Assembly: GCF_000427905.1 (NCBI RefSeq)
Contig: NZ_ATYX01000007.1
Span: forward strand, 248,001-312,000
DNA: 64,000 bases
Source of the DNA: Thermocrispum agreste DSM 44070
GTDB lineage: Bacteria; Actinomycetota; Actinomycetes; Mycobacteriales; Pseudonocardiaceae
Direction of reading: 5' to 3'
A program made the position numbers and the translations under genes. This document shows positions 19,683 through 28,126 of the stretch, one piece after another. The notes under the pieces were generated by a model. That model was not told where the DNA came from and ran no database searches. It saw only the letters and a list, made by a program, of their open reading frames with translations. Numbering within the stretch: position 1 is the stretch's first letter; each line of letters starts with the position of its first letter.

Positions 19683-20870
19683 TCAGGATTCGGTCGCTAT
19701 CCCCAGCCGCTGCTTGATCGAGGCGGCCGCCTTGCCGAGCGCGGCGAGCTCCGCCTCGTCCAGCCGGTCCTCGATGATCTCGACCACGCCGGTCCGGCCG
19801 AGCCGGGCCCGGACACCCAGGAACACACCCTCCAGGCCGTACTCGCCGTGCACCATCGCCGAGACCGGAACGGGATCGGCGATGGCGCCGCGCATCGCCT
19901 CGAGCACTTCGATCACCGCATGCGCCGGAGCGATGAACGCCGACCCGGTCTTGCGCAGGGCGACGACCTGCGCACCGCCGTCGATGGCGTCCCGGACGCA
20001 GGCCTGGATCTTGTCCTCCGGCAGCACCTCGCGGACCGGCCGTCCCTTGATCGTGGCCGTGGAGACCACCGGAACCATCTCGGCGCCGTGGCTGCCCAGC
20101 GCGACCGCGGACACATCGGCCGGGGAAACCTTGGCGGCTTCCGCGAGCGCGTTGCGGAACCGGCTGGAGTCCAGCGTGCCCGCCATCCCGAGCACCTGCT
20201 CGTCCGGCAGACCACTGGCCCGCCACAACTGGTAGGTCATCTCGTCGACCGGGTTGGTCACCACGATCACCACGGCGTTCGGCGCGTGCGCGGCGATCGC
20301 TTCGCCGACGTCACGCACCACACGTCCGTTGATCTCCAGCAGGCCTGCCCTCGTCATGCCGGGCGACCGCGGCCGGCCTGCCGTGACCACCACCGCCTCG
20401 GCGCCCGCCACCAGCTTCAGCGACGTGCCGCCTTTCGCCCTGGTCCGCGAGCCGGTGATGCCCGAGGCGTGCTCGATGTCCAGCGCCACCGACGCGGCCA
20501 GGCCCGGCACGACGTCGATCAGCGTCAGTTCGGCGGCCATCCCGGACATCGCGGCCAGATGCGCCGCCGTCGTGCCGACCATGCCCGCTCCGACGAAAGC
20601 GATCCGGGTGAACCGGGTCGGAGCCAGCCCGGGCCGCCGCGGCGGAGCCACCCACCGCGGGGATCGCCGCACCAGCGTGCGGGCGACCGCCCTGGCCGGG
20701 TCGATGCCGGGAGCCACCGGGTGCGGTGGTTCCCCGTAGCGCACCGGCAGCCCGAACCGGTCGGCGATCTCCAGCGCCTGCGGTGTCACGATCGCGTCGG
20801 CCGGCACCTGGAGTTTCCGCTCCCCGCGCTTGAGCGCGGCACGCACGTCGTGCTCGGAGACGATGGGCAT
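19683..20870 (-). CDS. malate/lactate dehydrogenase-like protein with BMC-type N-terminal module
   Basis: A 395-residue protein in two parts. Residues 1-46 (MPIVSEHDVRAALKRG..., then IVTPQALEIADRFGLPV) form a small module that resembles N-terminal segments of some microcompartment proteins, followed by a Pro/Arg-rich linker to about 86. The rest is a full MDH/LDH fold: GAGMVG at 94-99, an Asp after the second strand (LIDVV) suggesting NAD, GRPRSPGMTRAGLL with substrate Arg residues, LDSSRFR and the catalytic His in GSHGAEMVP. The 'PGMTR' form is more malate- than lactate-like. Last gene of the shell operon, overlapping the BMC-T stop by one base. It may regenerate NAD+ for the aldehyde dehydrogenase. 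Confidence 0.8.
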   Translation of the reverse strand: MPIVSEHDVRAALKRGERKLQVPADAIVTPQALEIADRFGLPVRYGEPPHPVAPGIDPARAVARTLVRRSPRWVAPPRRPGLAPTRFTRIAFVGAGMVGTTAAHLAAMSGMAAELTLIDVVPGLAASVALDIEHASGITGSRTRAKGGTSLKLVAGAEAVVVTAGRPRSPGMTRAGLLEINGRVVRDVGEAIAAHAPNAVVIVVTNPVDEMTYQLWRASGLPDEQVLGMAGTLDSSRFRNALAEAAKVSPADVSAVALGSHGAEMVPVVSTATIKGRPVREVLPEDKIQACVRDAIDGGAQVVALRKTGSAFIAPAHAVIEVLEAMRGAIADPVPVSAMVHGEYGLEGVFLGVRARLGRTGVVEIIEDRLDEAELAALGKAAASIKQRLGIATES

Positions 20871-21493
20871 CAGCTGCCCTCCATGCCCTCGAGACAGTTC
20901 ACCGCGGCACCGACCGCGGTGCGCACTTCCTCCTCCGACCCGGACAGGAACAGCCGCCCGAACTTGCCGACGGCGCGCACCTCGACCAGGTTGATCGAGG
21001 CGTACTTCTCGGCCTCGTTGGCCGCGGCGGCGATGTAGGCGGCGGGCGAGCACTCCACGATGCCCAGCGTCTCCCCGGGCACCAGCATCGTGCCTTTCCG
21101 CCACTTGTTCAGCAGCTGCGCCTGGTACGGCTCGACGGACGTGATGATCTGGCTGCTCTCCACCACGGGAGCCTTCCGGTCGGACACCTTCAGCCCGGTG
21201 TGCGCCAGGATCGCCTCGCGGGCGGTGATGATCTCCGAGTTGTGCGGCGAGCGCAGGATGAAGAACCCGTACTCGCGCTCCACGATCTGCGTGCTCGCCT
21301 CCACCTGGGCGGCCTTGAGCGCGACGTCGACGATCCGGAACACCTCGTTGCCCGGTCCCAGCTCGCCGACCAGGACGGTGTCCCCGGCCAGTGGGATCGA
21401 GCCCTGCACCGTGGCGCCGTTGTAGGCGGCGAACTGTGGCTGCAGCCGGTCGATCTGGACCAGGGCGCGCAACTGGAAATTGGTCTGAGCCAT
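20870..21493 (-). CDS. BMC-T microcompartment shell protein (tandem BMC domains)
   Basis: A 207-residue shell trimer protein with two BMC-type domains, the second ending in the segment TLGIVECSPAAYIAAAANEAEKY (quoted by its ends TLGIVE and NEAEKY). In known BMC-T proteins trimers form pseudohexameric tiles, often with a central pore that passes cofactors or large substrates. The ATG at 21493 shares one base with the TGA of the aldehyde dehydrogenase. From memory it resembles shell proteins of mycobacterial/rhodococcal microcompartments. It is the only BMC-T in this window, so the shell set is small. Confidence 0.88.
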   Translation of the reverse strand: MAQTNFQLRALVQIDRLQPQFAAYNGATVQGSIPLAGDTVLVGELGPGNEVFRIVDVALKAAQVEASTQIVEREYGFFILRSPHNSEIITAREAILAHTGLKVSDRKAPVVESSQIITSVEPYQAQLLNKWRKGTMLVPGETLGIVECSPAAYIAAAANEAEKYASINLVEVRAVGKFGRLFLSGSEEEVRTAVGAAVNCLEGMEGS

Positions 21494-22884
21494 CAGGGCG
21501 TCCTCTCGAACATCTCGGCAAGCGAGCGCCACGGCCGGGACTCATAGGCGATCCGCTTGATGTTGATCAGATGCATCGCGGTGACGTTGTCGGAGGTGAT
21601 CGAGCCGGACAACGTGCCGGTGCCGAGCATGAAGCTGGGTTCGACGTCGGCGGAGAACCCGATGCCCGCGTGCATGCACGGGACGTTCACGAACACCCGC
21701 CCGGCGGGCAGCGAGGAGAACTTCGCCACCACCTCGGAGTCGGCCGCGTGCAGCGCCGCGGAGTGGCCCTCGCCGCCGAAGCGAAGCACCTCGTTGGCCA
21801 GCCGGTAACCGGCGTCGGCGTCGTCGACCTCGTAGAAGGCCAGCACTGGGCTGAGCTTCTCGGCGGACAACGGATGGCTGCGCCCCACCTTGTCCTGGTC
21901 GGCGACCAGCACCCGGGTGCGCGGCGGCACGGAGAAGCCGGCCCGTTCGGCGAGCGTGGCCGCGGACTGACCGACGTTCTCCGGGACGATGCCCAGGTCC
22001 TTGGTGAACAGCACACCGGCCAGCGCCTCGGCCTCCCGGCTGGTGCAGAAGTAGGCACCGTGACGGCGCATCTCCTCCCGCAGCCTGCCCGCGATCCGGC
22101 GGTCGGCGATGATCGCCTGCTCGCACACGCAACCGGTGCCGTGGTCGAAGTCCTTCGAGGTCAGGATCGCGTCGGCGACCTCGGCCAGCTCGTCGGCCTT
22201 GGAGCGGTCGACGTAGCACGGCACGTTGCCCGGGCCGACCGCGATCGTGGGTTTCCCCGACGAGTACGCCGCGCGGACCATCCCGGCGCCGCCGGTGGCC
22301 AGCACCACCGACGTCCGGTAGTGCTTCATGAGCTCGGTCGTGCCGTCGATGCCGGCCTTGGACATGCACTGCACCAAGTGCTGCGGCGCACCGGCCTGAA
22401 CCGCCGCATCAGCCATCACGGTGGCGGTTTCCAGCGACGACCGGGCGCCACGCGGATGGGGCGCGCAGACGATCGCGTTGCCCGCCTTCACCGCGGACAG
22501 CACCTTGAAGATGACCAAGGCGGTCGGGTGGGTCACCGGGATCAACCCGGCGACCACGCCCATCGGCTCACCGACGGCCACCACCTTGGTGGCCTCGTCC
22601 CGCCACAACACCCCCAGCGTGGTGACGTTGTCCAGCCACTTGCTGACCACGCGCGAGTTGTAGAGGTTCTTCAGCCGCTTGTCCGCCACCTTGCCGTAGC
22701 CGGTTTCGGCGTGCGCCATCTCGGCGAGCCTGCCTGCTTCGCGCTCGGCCGCCCGGGCCATCGCCCGGACGATCGCGTCCACCTGATCGGGCGTGAAGGA
22801 GCGGAACTTCAGCCATGCCTCGTACGCCCGCTCGGCACACCGGCGTGCCTCCGCGATGCTCTCCAAGTCCTCGTACACCGTCAC
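21493..22884 (-). CDS. CoA-acylating aldehyde dehydrogenase, microcompartment signature enzyme
   Basis: A 463-residue enzyme of the EutE/PduP/AdhE N-domain group, converting an aldehyde with NAD+ and CoA to acyl-CoA. It shows [18 protein letters not shown] and VCAPHPRG of the acylating group and the catalytic Cys252 in [11 protein letters not shown]. It starts at GTG 22884 in a GTGA overlap with the upstream gene. The protein has little beyond the catalytic core: no obvious N-terminal targeting helix, and a short C-terminal [15 protein letters not shown] that could act as one. It is the signature enzyme that defines this locus as a metabolosome. Confidence 0.92.
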   Translation of the reverse strand: MTVYEDLESIAEARRCAERAYEAWLKFRSFTPDQVDAIVRAMARAAEREAGRLAEMAHAETGYGKVADKRLKNLYNSRVVSKWLDNVTTLGVLWRDEATKVVAVGEPMGVVAGLIPVTHPTALVIFKVLSAVKAGNAIVCAPHPRGARSSLETATVMADAAVQAGAPQHLVQCMSKAGIDGTTELMKHYRTSVVLATGGAGMVRAAYSSGKPTIAVGPGNVPCYVDRSKADELAEVADAILTSKDFDHGTGCVCEQAIIADRRIAGRLREEMRRHGAYFCTSREAEALAGVLFTKDLGIVPENVGQSAATLAERAGFSVPPRTRVLVADQDKVGRSHPLSAEKLSPVLAFYEVDDADAGYRLANEVLRFGGEGHSAALHAADSEVVAKFSSLPAGRVFVNVPCMHAGIGFSADVEPSFMLGTGTLSGSITSDNVTAMHLINIKRIAYESRPWRSLAEMFERTP

Positions 22885-24128
22885 ACCTTCCGCCAGGTCG
22901 TCGCATGCGGTCGCCGTCCGGAGGCGGTCGCCAGGCGGCGCCGGAGTTCTTCGGGGCGCTGACCGGCCAGGCCCAGGCCGCCGAGCGTGCGGCCTTGCCG
23001 GGCGAAGTCGGCGCCCGCCAAGCTCGAGGCCAAGGCGATCATCGTGTCGGTCACCGGGGTCGGAACGCCGGCGAGGCGGCCCGCGTCGGCCAGCGGCACC
23101 AGCGTGAACGGCACGTCGTCGATCACCCGCGGGCCGGAGCCGGTCACCGCCGCGAAGTCGTCGAAGACCTCCAGGTCACGGATGGCGCGGCAGACGTCCT
23201 CGTCCGGGTCGTCGCGGACCTGAGGGCTGTCGCCGTAGGCGGTGCGCAGCCAGGTCGCGGCCGGTGGCAGGTCGTGCACGCCGAAATGGAACGCCACCGC
23301 ACGACGTTCGCGGTCGAGATCGGCGATCACCGTCTCGGACAGCCCCGGCACGATCAGGTCGCGCAACAGCACTTTCTGGCGCCGGTCGCCTTCCAACGCC
23401 GCCGTGTTGGTGAGCAGCGGGGCGACGGTGACGACCCCGGTCACCGAGCTGAACGCGGTGACCAACGGGCTGTCGACCGCACGCAGCATCGGCAGCAGCT
23501 CACGCAACCTCGCCGTGGTCGGCTCTGCCGCCTCGACCGGCAAGGTGGCCAGCGCGACCTGCCGGGCGAGCGCGTGCACGTGGATCTGGGCACCGTCCTG
23601 GGTGGCCAGGTACGGCGCCACGTCGAGGTCGGCGACGGTCACCTCGGCCGAGCACAAGTGCATGTGCAGGGCACGGGCGAAATCGACCGCTCCCAGGAAA
23701 CGCCCTGGCACGAGCACGACGAGCTGGCCGTCCTGCAGGCTGGAGGCCAGCAGCCCGGCGTAGGTGGCATGCGCCGCCGCCGGCGTGGCCACGAAGATCA
23801 CGTCGGCGTCGCGGATCGCGGCATCCGCGCTGGCGGCCAGCCGGATCCGCGGTGTCGTCGCGGGTCCGTCACCGACCGCGTAACTGCCGATCAATCCGGC
23901 GCCACGCACGGTGATCCCGCCCGCGGCCGCCAGCGCGGACAGCTCGTCGCCGTAGACCGAGTGCAGGCTCACCTCGGCTCCTTCGGCCAGCGCCTGGCAG
24001 GCCAGCAGCTGGCCGACCGGGCCGGCCCCGAGCACGGCCACCCGGGACGGCTTCGGCGGCGTGGTCTCCGGTGGCGCCGCGTCGCGCCCGAGCGCGTCGA
24101 GCATCGCCCGGAACTGAGCGTCGGACAT
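22881..24128 (-). CDS. opine-dehydrogenase-like NAD(P)-binding protein with putative lumen-targeting peptide
   Basis: A 415-residue protein. Residues 2-15 (SDAQFRAMLDALGR) form an amphipathic helix with hydrophobic F6, M9, L10, L13, followed by a Pro-rich linker to residue 28; this is the layout of BMC encapsulation peptides. A Rossmann fold follows (AVLGAGPVG at 31-39), then an opine-dehydrogenase-type helical domain with DRERRAVAFHFGV and WLRTAYG. The conserved His expected near the start of that domain appears to be replaced (VVTVAPLLTN), so ordinary opine chemistry is doubtful. It may reduce an imine or ketone inside the shell. Coupled to the aldehyde dehydrogenase by GTGA. Confidence 0.75.
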   Translation of the reverse strand: MSDAQFRAMLDALGRDAAPPETTPPKPSRVAVLGAGPVGQLLACQALAEGAEVSLHSVYGDELSALAAAGGITVRGAGLIGSYAVGDGPATTPRIRLAASADAAIRDADVIFVATPAAAHATYAGLLASSLQDGQLVVLVPGRFLGAVDFARALHMHLCSAEVTVADLDVAPYLATQDGAQIHVHALARQVALATLPVEAAEPTTARLRELLPMLRAVDSPLVTAFSSVTGVVTVAPLLTNTAALEGDRRQKVLLRDLIVPGLSETVIADLDRERRAVAFHFGVHDLPPAATWLRTAYGDSPQVRDDPDEDVCRAIRDLEVFDDFAAVTGSGPRVIDDVPFTLVPLADAGRLAGVPTPVTDTMIALASSLAGADFARQGRTLGGLGLAGQRPEELRRRLATASGRRPHATTWRKV

Positions 24129-24156
24129 GGGGGAACCTCACTGAGCGGACGGGTGC

Positions 24157-24447
24157 TTACGCGGCAGGCAGGATCGACGCGATGCCCTCGTGCGGCCGGG
24201 CGATCACGTGCACCGACAGCACCTCGCCGACCTTGTTGGCCGCCACGGCCCCGGCGTCGGTGGCCGCCTTCACCGCGCCGACGTCGCCGCGCACGATGAC
24301 CGCGACCAGCCCGCCGCCGACCGCCTCCTTGGCGACCAGCTGGACGTTCGCCGCCTTCACCATGGCGTCCGCCGCTTCGATCGCGGGCACCACGCCGCGG
24401 GTCTCGATCATGCCGATCGCCACCTGGGGAACTTCAGCCATTGTCAT
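24157..24447 (-). CDS. BMC-H microcompartment shell protein
   Basis: A 96-residue single-BMC-domain hexamer protein. It contains the canonical [21 protein letters not shown] (quoted by its ends IGMIET and DAMVK) and the pore loop around K40-E-A-V-G-G-G46. The three Gly residues at the pore replace the Ser of PduA-like proteins, so the pore may be wider or less selective. ATG at 24447 has GGAAGAGG directly upstream; a second ATG at 24441 is possible. Spaced 28 bases from the next gene. This is likely the main shell facet protein. Confidence 0.95.
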   Translation of the reverse strand: MTMAEVPQVAIGMIETRGVVPAIEAADAMVKAANVQLVAKEAVGGGLVAVIVRGDVGAVKAATDAGAVAANKVGEVLSVHVIARPHEGIASILPAA

Positions 24448-24499
24448 TACCTCTTCCGGTCGGTGTTGGATGTGCTTGCGAAGGGGGTCTGAAGGCGGT

Positions 24500-24835
24500 T
24501 CACGAGGCTCGTCCGGCAGCGCGCGCACGGGAGCGGCGGGGGGCCGAGCCGGTGTTCGCGCGCGGCGGGTAGCCGACGGCGAGCTCGTCGACGATGGCCA
24601 CGATGGACAGGTCCGCGGCCAGTTGCCTGGTCTGCGACGGCTGGCGCGCGGCCGAACCGCGAACCATCAGCACCAGCTCGCCGGGGCCGGAACCGGTCAC
24701 GTCCAGCGCGACCTCGACCGGCCCGATCAGCTCGCCGTGCTCGTCGGCCCGGCGGACGAGCGCGAACTTCTGCCCGGCCAGCGACGGCTCCTTGACCGTG
24801 GCGGTGCACTGGCCGACGACACGAGCGAGCTCCAT
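24500..24835 (-). CDS. BMC-P (EutN/CcmL) shell vertex protein
   Basis: A 111-residue pentamer protein that closes shell vertices. It starts [22 protein letters not shown], matching EutN/CcmL beta-barrels, and includes [23 protein letters not shown] and SIVAIVDEL. After about residue 91 comes a basic Arg/Ala/Ser-rich tail of some 20 residues not usual for the family, whose role is unknown. The ATG overlaps the TGA of the ligase gene by one base. It is followed by a 52-base gap before BMC-H. Confidence 0.92.
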   Translation of the reverse strand: MELARVVGQCTATVKEPSLAGQKFALVRRADEHGELIGPVEVALDVTGSGPGELVLMVRGSAARQPSQTRQLAADLSIVAIVDELAVGYPPRANTGSAPRRSRARAAGRAS

Positions 24836-26118
24836 CAGAACACCTCCAGGTACCGGTCGCGCTCGATGTCGGAGACCCGGAGCGTGCAGTACTCGTGCTC
24901 GTGCATCGCGATCCCGGCGGTGACCGCGACCAGCAGGTCGCCGAAGACCTTCCTGGCCAGGTCCGACTTGCGCAGCGCCTCGACGGCCTCCGGTACGTTG
25001 CGGGGCAGCAGCGGGGCGTCGGTGACGGCGTAGGCGTCGGTGTCGGTGGCCGGGCCCGGCTCCATGCGGTGCTCGATGCCGTGCAGGCCTGCGGCGATCT
25101 GCGCTGCCATGATCAGGTACGGGTTGGCATCGGCGGAGCCGTCGCGCTGTTCGATCCGCACCGCGTTGTCGCCGCCCTCGATCACCCGGAGGGCCACGGT
25201 CCGGTTGTCGTGGCCCCATGTCGCGTTCTGCGGGCAGAACGAGTACGGCACGCGGCGCTTGTAGCCGTTGGGGGTCGGCGTGCCGAACAGCGTGAGCTCG
25301 GCCATGTGGTGCTGCAGGCCGCCGAGGTACCACCGTCCGACGTCGGAGAGCTTGCCGCCGTCGGAGAAGACGTTCTTGCCGTCCCGCCACAGCGAATGGT
25401 GCAGGTGAACGCCGCTGCCGGACTGGTCGTAGTCGATCTTGGGCATGAACGTGGCGAGGTAGCCGCGCTGCTGCGCGATCTCCTTGACCGCGTTGCGGAA
25501 CAGCACCGCGTTGTCCGCGGTGCGCATCGCCTCGTCGTAGCGGATGTTGACCTCGATCTGCCCGGGCGCGTACTCGGTGTTGCACGCTTCCACCGGGATG
25601 CCGAAGTCGACGAGGTGCTTGCGCATCGGACCCAGCACGTCCTCGTATTCGGCGCCCCTGGCCAGCCCGTAGCACTGGATGTCGTGGTGCTTCGGCCGCT
25701 TGGTCACCGGATCGAGCAGGTAGAACTCCAGTTCGAAACCGATCCGGACTTCGAAGCCCATCGCGGCGGCCTTGCCGAGGACCTTGGCCAGCACGTCGCG
25801 AGGTGAGACAGGCAGCTGCTGGCCGTCCTCGTCCTTGGTTTCGCACAACACCATGACGGCTCCCGGCCGCCACGGCACCGGACGAAGGTCGCCCGTCGGC
25901 ACCGCCTGCATGTCCGGCCAGCCCTTGCTCGGGTCCAGCCATTCGTCGTCGTCGCGGATCTCGCAGCGGGGCGTCCAGGTGTAGATGACGCTCGCCATGT
26001 GGATGCCGTTCTCGGCGACGTGAGGCCAGGCGGAGGCGGGAACGCGCTTTCCGCGCAGGATGCCGAAGGCGTCGGGGACGGCCAGCTCGACGGTGTCTGT
26101 TCCTTCTGGAAGTTGCAT
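24835..26118 (-). CDS. glutamine-synthetase-like gamma-glutamyl-amine ligase
   Basis: A 427-residue enzyme of the GlnA/PuuA/IpuC superfamily. Visible motifs are FELEFYLLD (metal Glu pair), EVNIRYDEAM, GSGVHLHHSLW and PNGYKRRVPYSF, but the ammonia-site and adenylylation features of a housekeeping glutamine synthetase are absent. It is first gene of the microcompartment operon. Relatives make gamma-glutamyl-amides from glutamate and an amine (methylamine, isopropylamine, putrescine or ethanolamine). In this context it most likely activates an amine for oxidation. The ATG start at 26118 is used; an upstream TTG frame overlaps the promoter site. Confidence 0.85.
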   Translation of the reverse strand: MQLPEGTDTVELAVPDAFGILRGKRVPASAWPHVAENGIHMASVIYTWTPRCEIRDDDEWLDPSKGWPDMQAVPTGDLRPVPWRPGAVMVLCETKDEDGQQLPVSPRDVLAKVLGKAAAMGFEVRIGFELEFYLLDPVTKRPKHHDIQCYGLARGAEYEDVLGPMRKHLVDFGIPVEACNTEYAPGQIEVNIRYDEAMRTADNAVLFRNAVKEIAQQRGYLATFMPKIDYDQSGSGVHLHHSLWRDGKNVFSDGGKLSDVGRWYLGGLQHHMAELTLFGTPTPNGYKRRVPYSFCPQNATWGHDNRTVALRVIEGGDNAVRIEQRDGSADANPYLIMAAQIAAGLHGIEHRMEPGPATDTDAYAVTDAPLLPRNVPEAVEALRKSDLARKVFGDLLVAVTAGIAMHEHEYCTLRVSDIERDRYLEVF

Positions 26119-26163
26119 GCCCTGCACCTCTGGAGGGTCGCCTGCTGACAGGATCGGCATTAA

Positions 26164-26181
26164 CGTATACGGTATTCGAAA
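26164..26181. promoter_or_regulatory. GntR-type operator, shared divergent promoter (site A)
   Basis: The minus strand reads TTTCGAATACCGTATACG, with perfect core ATACCGTAT (26167-26175). It lies between the ligase/shell operon and the FAD oxidase gene and so can control both. Confidence 0.72.
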
Positions 26182-26235
26182 CCGAGGCAAGGGTCATCGT
26201 CCAGCCCGATGCCGGATCCGAGGGAGCGACCGAAC

Positions 26236-27375
26236 ATGGCACGTCGAACCACAGCCGTGGTGGTGGGCGCCGGGGTCGCCGGCACCACCACAGCACTGAG
26301 CCTGCGCCGCGAAGGCCTCGATGTGACGCTGGTGGACGCCTGGGAACCGGGCCATCCCGGCGCGGCGTCCGGCGGCGAGCACCGCATCCTGCGGTCGAGT
26401 CACGGCACCGACGAGTTCTACGCGCAGCTGAGCAGGGAAGGCAGGCTCGGCTGGCTGGAACTCGGCGAGCAGACCAGCGAGGAGCTGTTCGTGCAGTGCG
26501 GAGCGGTGATGCTGGCCAAGGAGGGCAACACCGCGTGGGAGGACGCGAGCAAGAAGACGCTCGAGCGGCTGGGCATCCCGCACTTCGTCGCCCCGGCTCA
26601 CGAGCTGCCGGTGCGGCTTCCGGTCATGAAGGCCGACGACATCGCCTACGGACTGTGGGAGCCCGAGGCCGGATTCGTCTACGCGCAGCGCGCGGTGCAG
26701 GCCGCCGTCCGCCAGTTCCTCCGTGAGGGCGGCAAGCTGCGCCGCGCTCGGGTGGTGACCGACGAAGCCGAGCGCCCGCTGCTCGACGGCAAGCCGATCG
26801 CCGCCGACGTGGTGGTCATGGCGTGCGGCGCCTGGATGAGCGGGTTGTTCCCGCGCACGCTGCGCCGCCACCTGGACGTCGTCCGGCAGAACGTCATCAT
26901 GATCGCCACCCCGCCCGGCGAGACCGGCTACGACCACACCGAGTTCCCGTGCTGGATCGATCATGGCAACGGCGCGTACGGCATCCCCGCCGCCGGTGGC
27001 TTCGGATTCAAAGCGGTCCTGGTCTGGCGGCAGCTGCACATCGACCTGGACCGGGAGGACCGGATCGTCGACGAGACGTCCATCGCACGGACCCGTCGCT
27101 ATCTGGCCGCCAGGTTCCCCGGGCTGGCCGATCAGCCGATCAGCCAGATGGCGGTCAGCCAGATCGCCAACACCGCGGACACCCATTTCATGATCGACCG
27201 CCACCCGGAGCACCGTGGGATGGTGCTGGTGGCCGGGGACTCCGGGCACCTGCTCAAGCACGGCATGGCCATCGGCCGCTTCGTGGCCGGGCTGGCGCTC
27301 GAGCGGCACGAGACGGACGAGCGGTTCCGCATCCGCGACCGCAGCTCCGTGGACTTGGCCAGCCGCCCGCAGTAG
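26236..27375 (+). CDS. FAD-dependent amino-acid/amine oxidase (DAO, sarcosine-oxidase-like)
   Basis: A 379-residue flavoenzyme with the FAD-binding VVVGAGVAGTTTALSL at the N-terminus and the DAO-fold C-terminal block AGDSGHLLKHGMAIGRFVAGL. It is closest in shape to monomeric sarcosine/N-methyltryptophan oxidases. In those enzymes a Cys before the segment TPDEHFIID binds FAD covalently; here that segment reads SQIANTADTHFMID, with no Cys, so FAD is probably non-covalent. It likely oxidises an N-substituted glutamate to an aldehyde and glutamate. Divergent from the shell operon across site A. Confidence 0.83.
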   Translation: MARRTTAVVVGAGVAGTTTALSLRREGLDVTLVDAWEPGHPGAASGGEHRILRSSHGTDEFYAQLSREGRLGWLELGEQTSEELFVQCGAVMLAKEGNTAWEDASKKTLERLGIPHFVAPAHELPVRLPVMKADDIAYGLWEPEAGFVYAQRAVQAAVRQFLREGGKLRRARVVTDEAERPLLDGKPIAADVVVMACGAWMSGLFPRTLRRHLDVVRQNVIMIATPPGETGYDHTEFPCWIDHGNGAYGIPAAGGFGFKAVLVWRQLHIDLDREDRIVDETSIARTRRYLAARFPGLADQPISQMAVSQIANTADTHFMIDRHPEHRGMVLVAGDSGHLLKHGMAIGRFVAGLALERHETDERFRIRDRSSVDLASRPQ

Positions 27376-28126
27376 CGCTGGGGAGAACGGGCGCCGGCTC
27401 GCACCGGCTCCGGGTCCCTCCGTTCACGGACCTGAGGGCCGCTCGGCAGGCCTGCCGCTCCCGGTCAACCACCCACAAGAAGCCAGGGCAAGGCACCCAC
27501 CCAGCCCCGCAACCAACACGACAGCCCGGCACCCCCGGCCCCACCAACTCGCCCGCTCCCGGTCAGCGACCCGCAAGAGCGCAGAGCACACCCTCGAACC
27601 GGCCCGGTCACAGACCCGGCAGGCCCCATCGAACCTCCCACATCCGGCCAGGCGTCCGCGGGAGACCAGCGCTTCGACCCTGTCCCCTGCCCACGGACCC
27701 GGCAGGCCGGTTCACCGTACCCAGGACCGGCTTTCTCTGCTTCCGGTCGGCCACCGGAAGAGAGCACGAGGCCGCTCGCCGACCACGGGGCTGCGCCAGT
27801 CGGCTCACCGGTCCGACGTTGCCTGCTTCCCGCCAGCAGTCCGCGCAAAAACGAACCGAGGCAGGGACCGGCTCAGCAACCGGCCCACTCCCGTCCACCG
27901 GGCGAAGGGGAGCGAGGCGCACCCATTACCGACAAGAGCGCCCAGCCCTTCCCCGCACAGATGCCCGGCCCTTCCCTATATAGGTAAGGAAAGGGCCTGC
28001 CCCTACATAGATCCTGCCCCTATATAGATAAGGAAAGGGCTTGCCGCTCCCGTTCCACTGCGTCAGCGCATGGGTCACGGGGCAGGGCAACGCCTCGGCG
28101 CGCCGCCCCACCCCGTGGGTCTGCCA
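27376..28126. other. gene-free convergent region with repeats
   Basis: A C/A-rich stretch of 750 bases between two convergent genes. I see no coding region. Degenerate repeats at 27457-27490, 27555-27588 and 27739-27771 share GCTCCCGGTC, and an AT-rich repeat lies at 27974-28044. Confidence 0.6.
27974..28044. repeat. AT-rich duplicated element with CCCTATATAG cores
   Basis: Two 27-base units (27974-28000 and 28018-28044) differ at two positions, and a 17-base partial copy sits between. Each contains CCCTATATAG and AAGGAAAGGGC. It may fold and end transcription of the two convergent genes. Confidence 0.65.

Noticed and set aside
24835-26118. Housekeeping glutamine synthetase
   Set aside because: Sequence lacks the adenylylation region and lies in a microcompartment operon; an amine ligase fits better.
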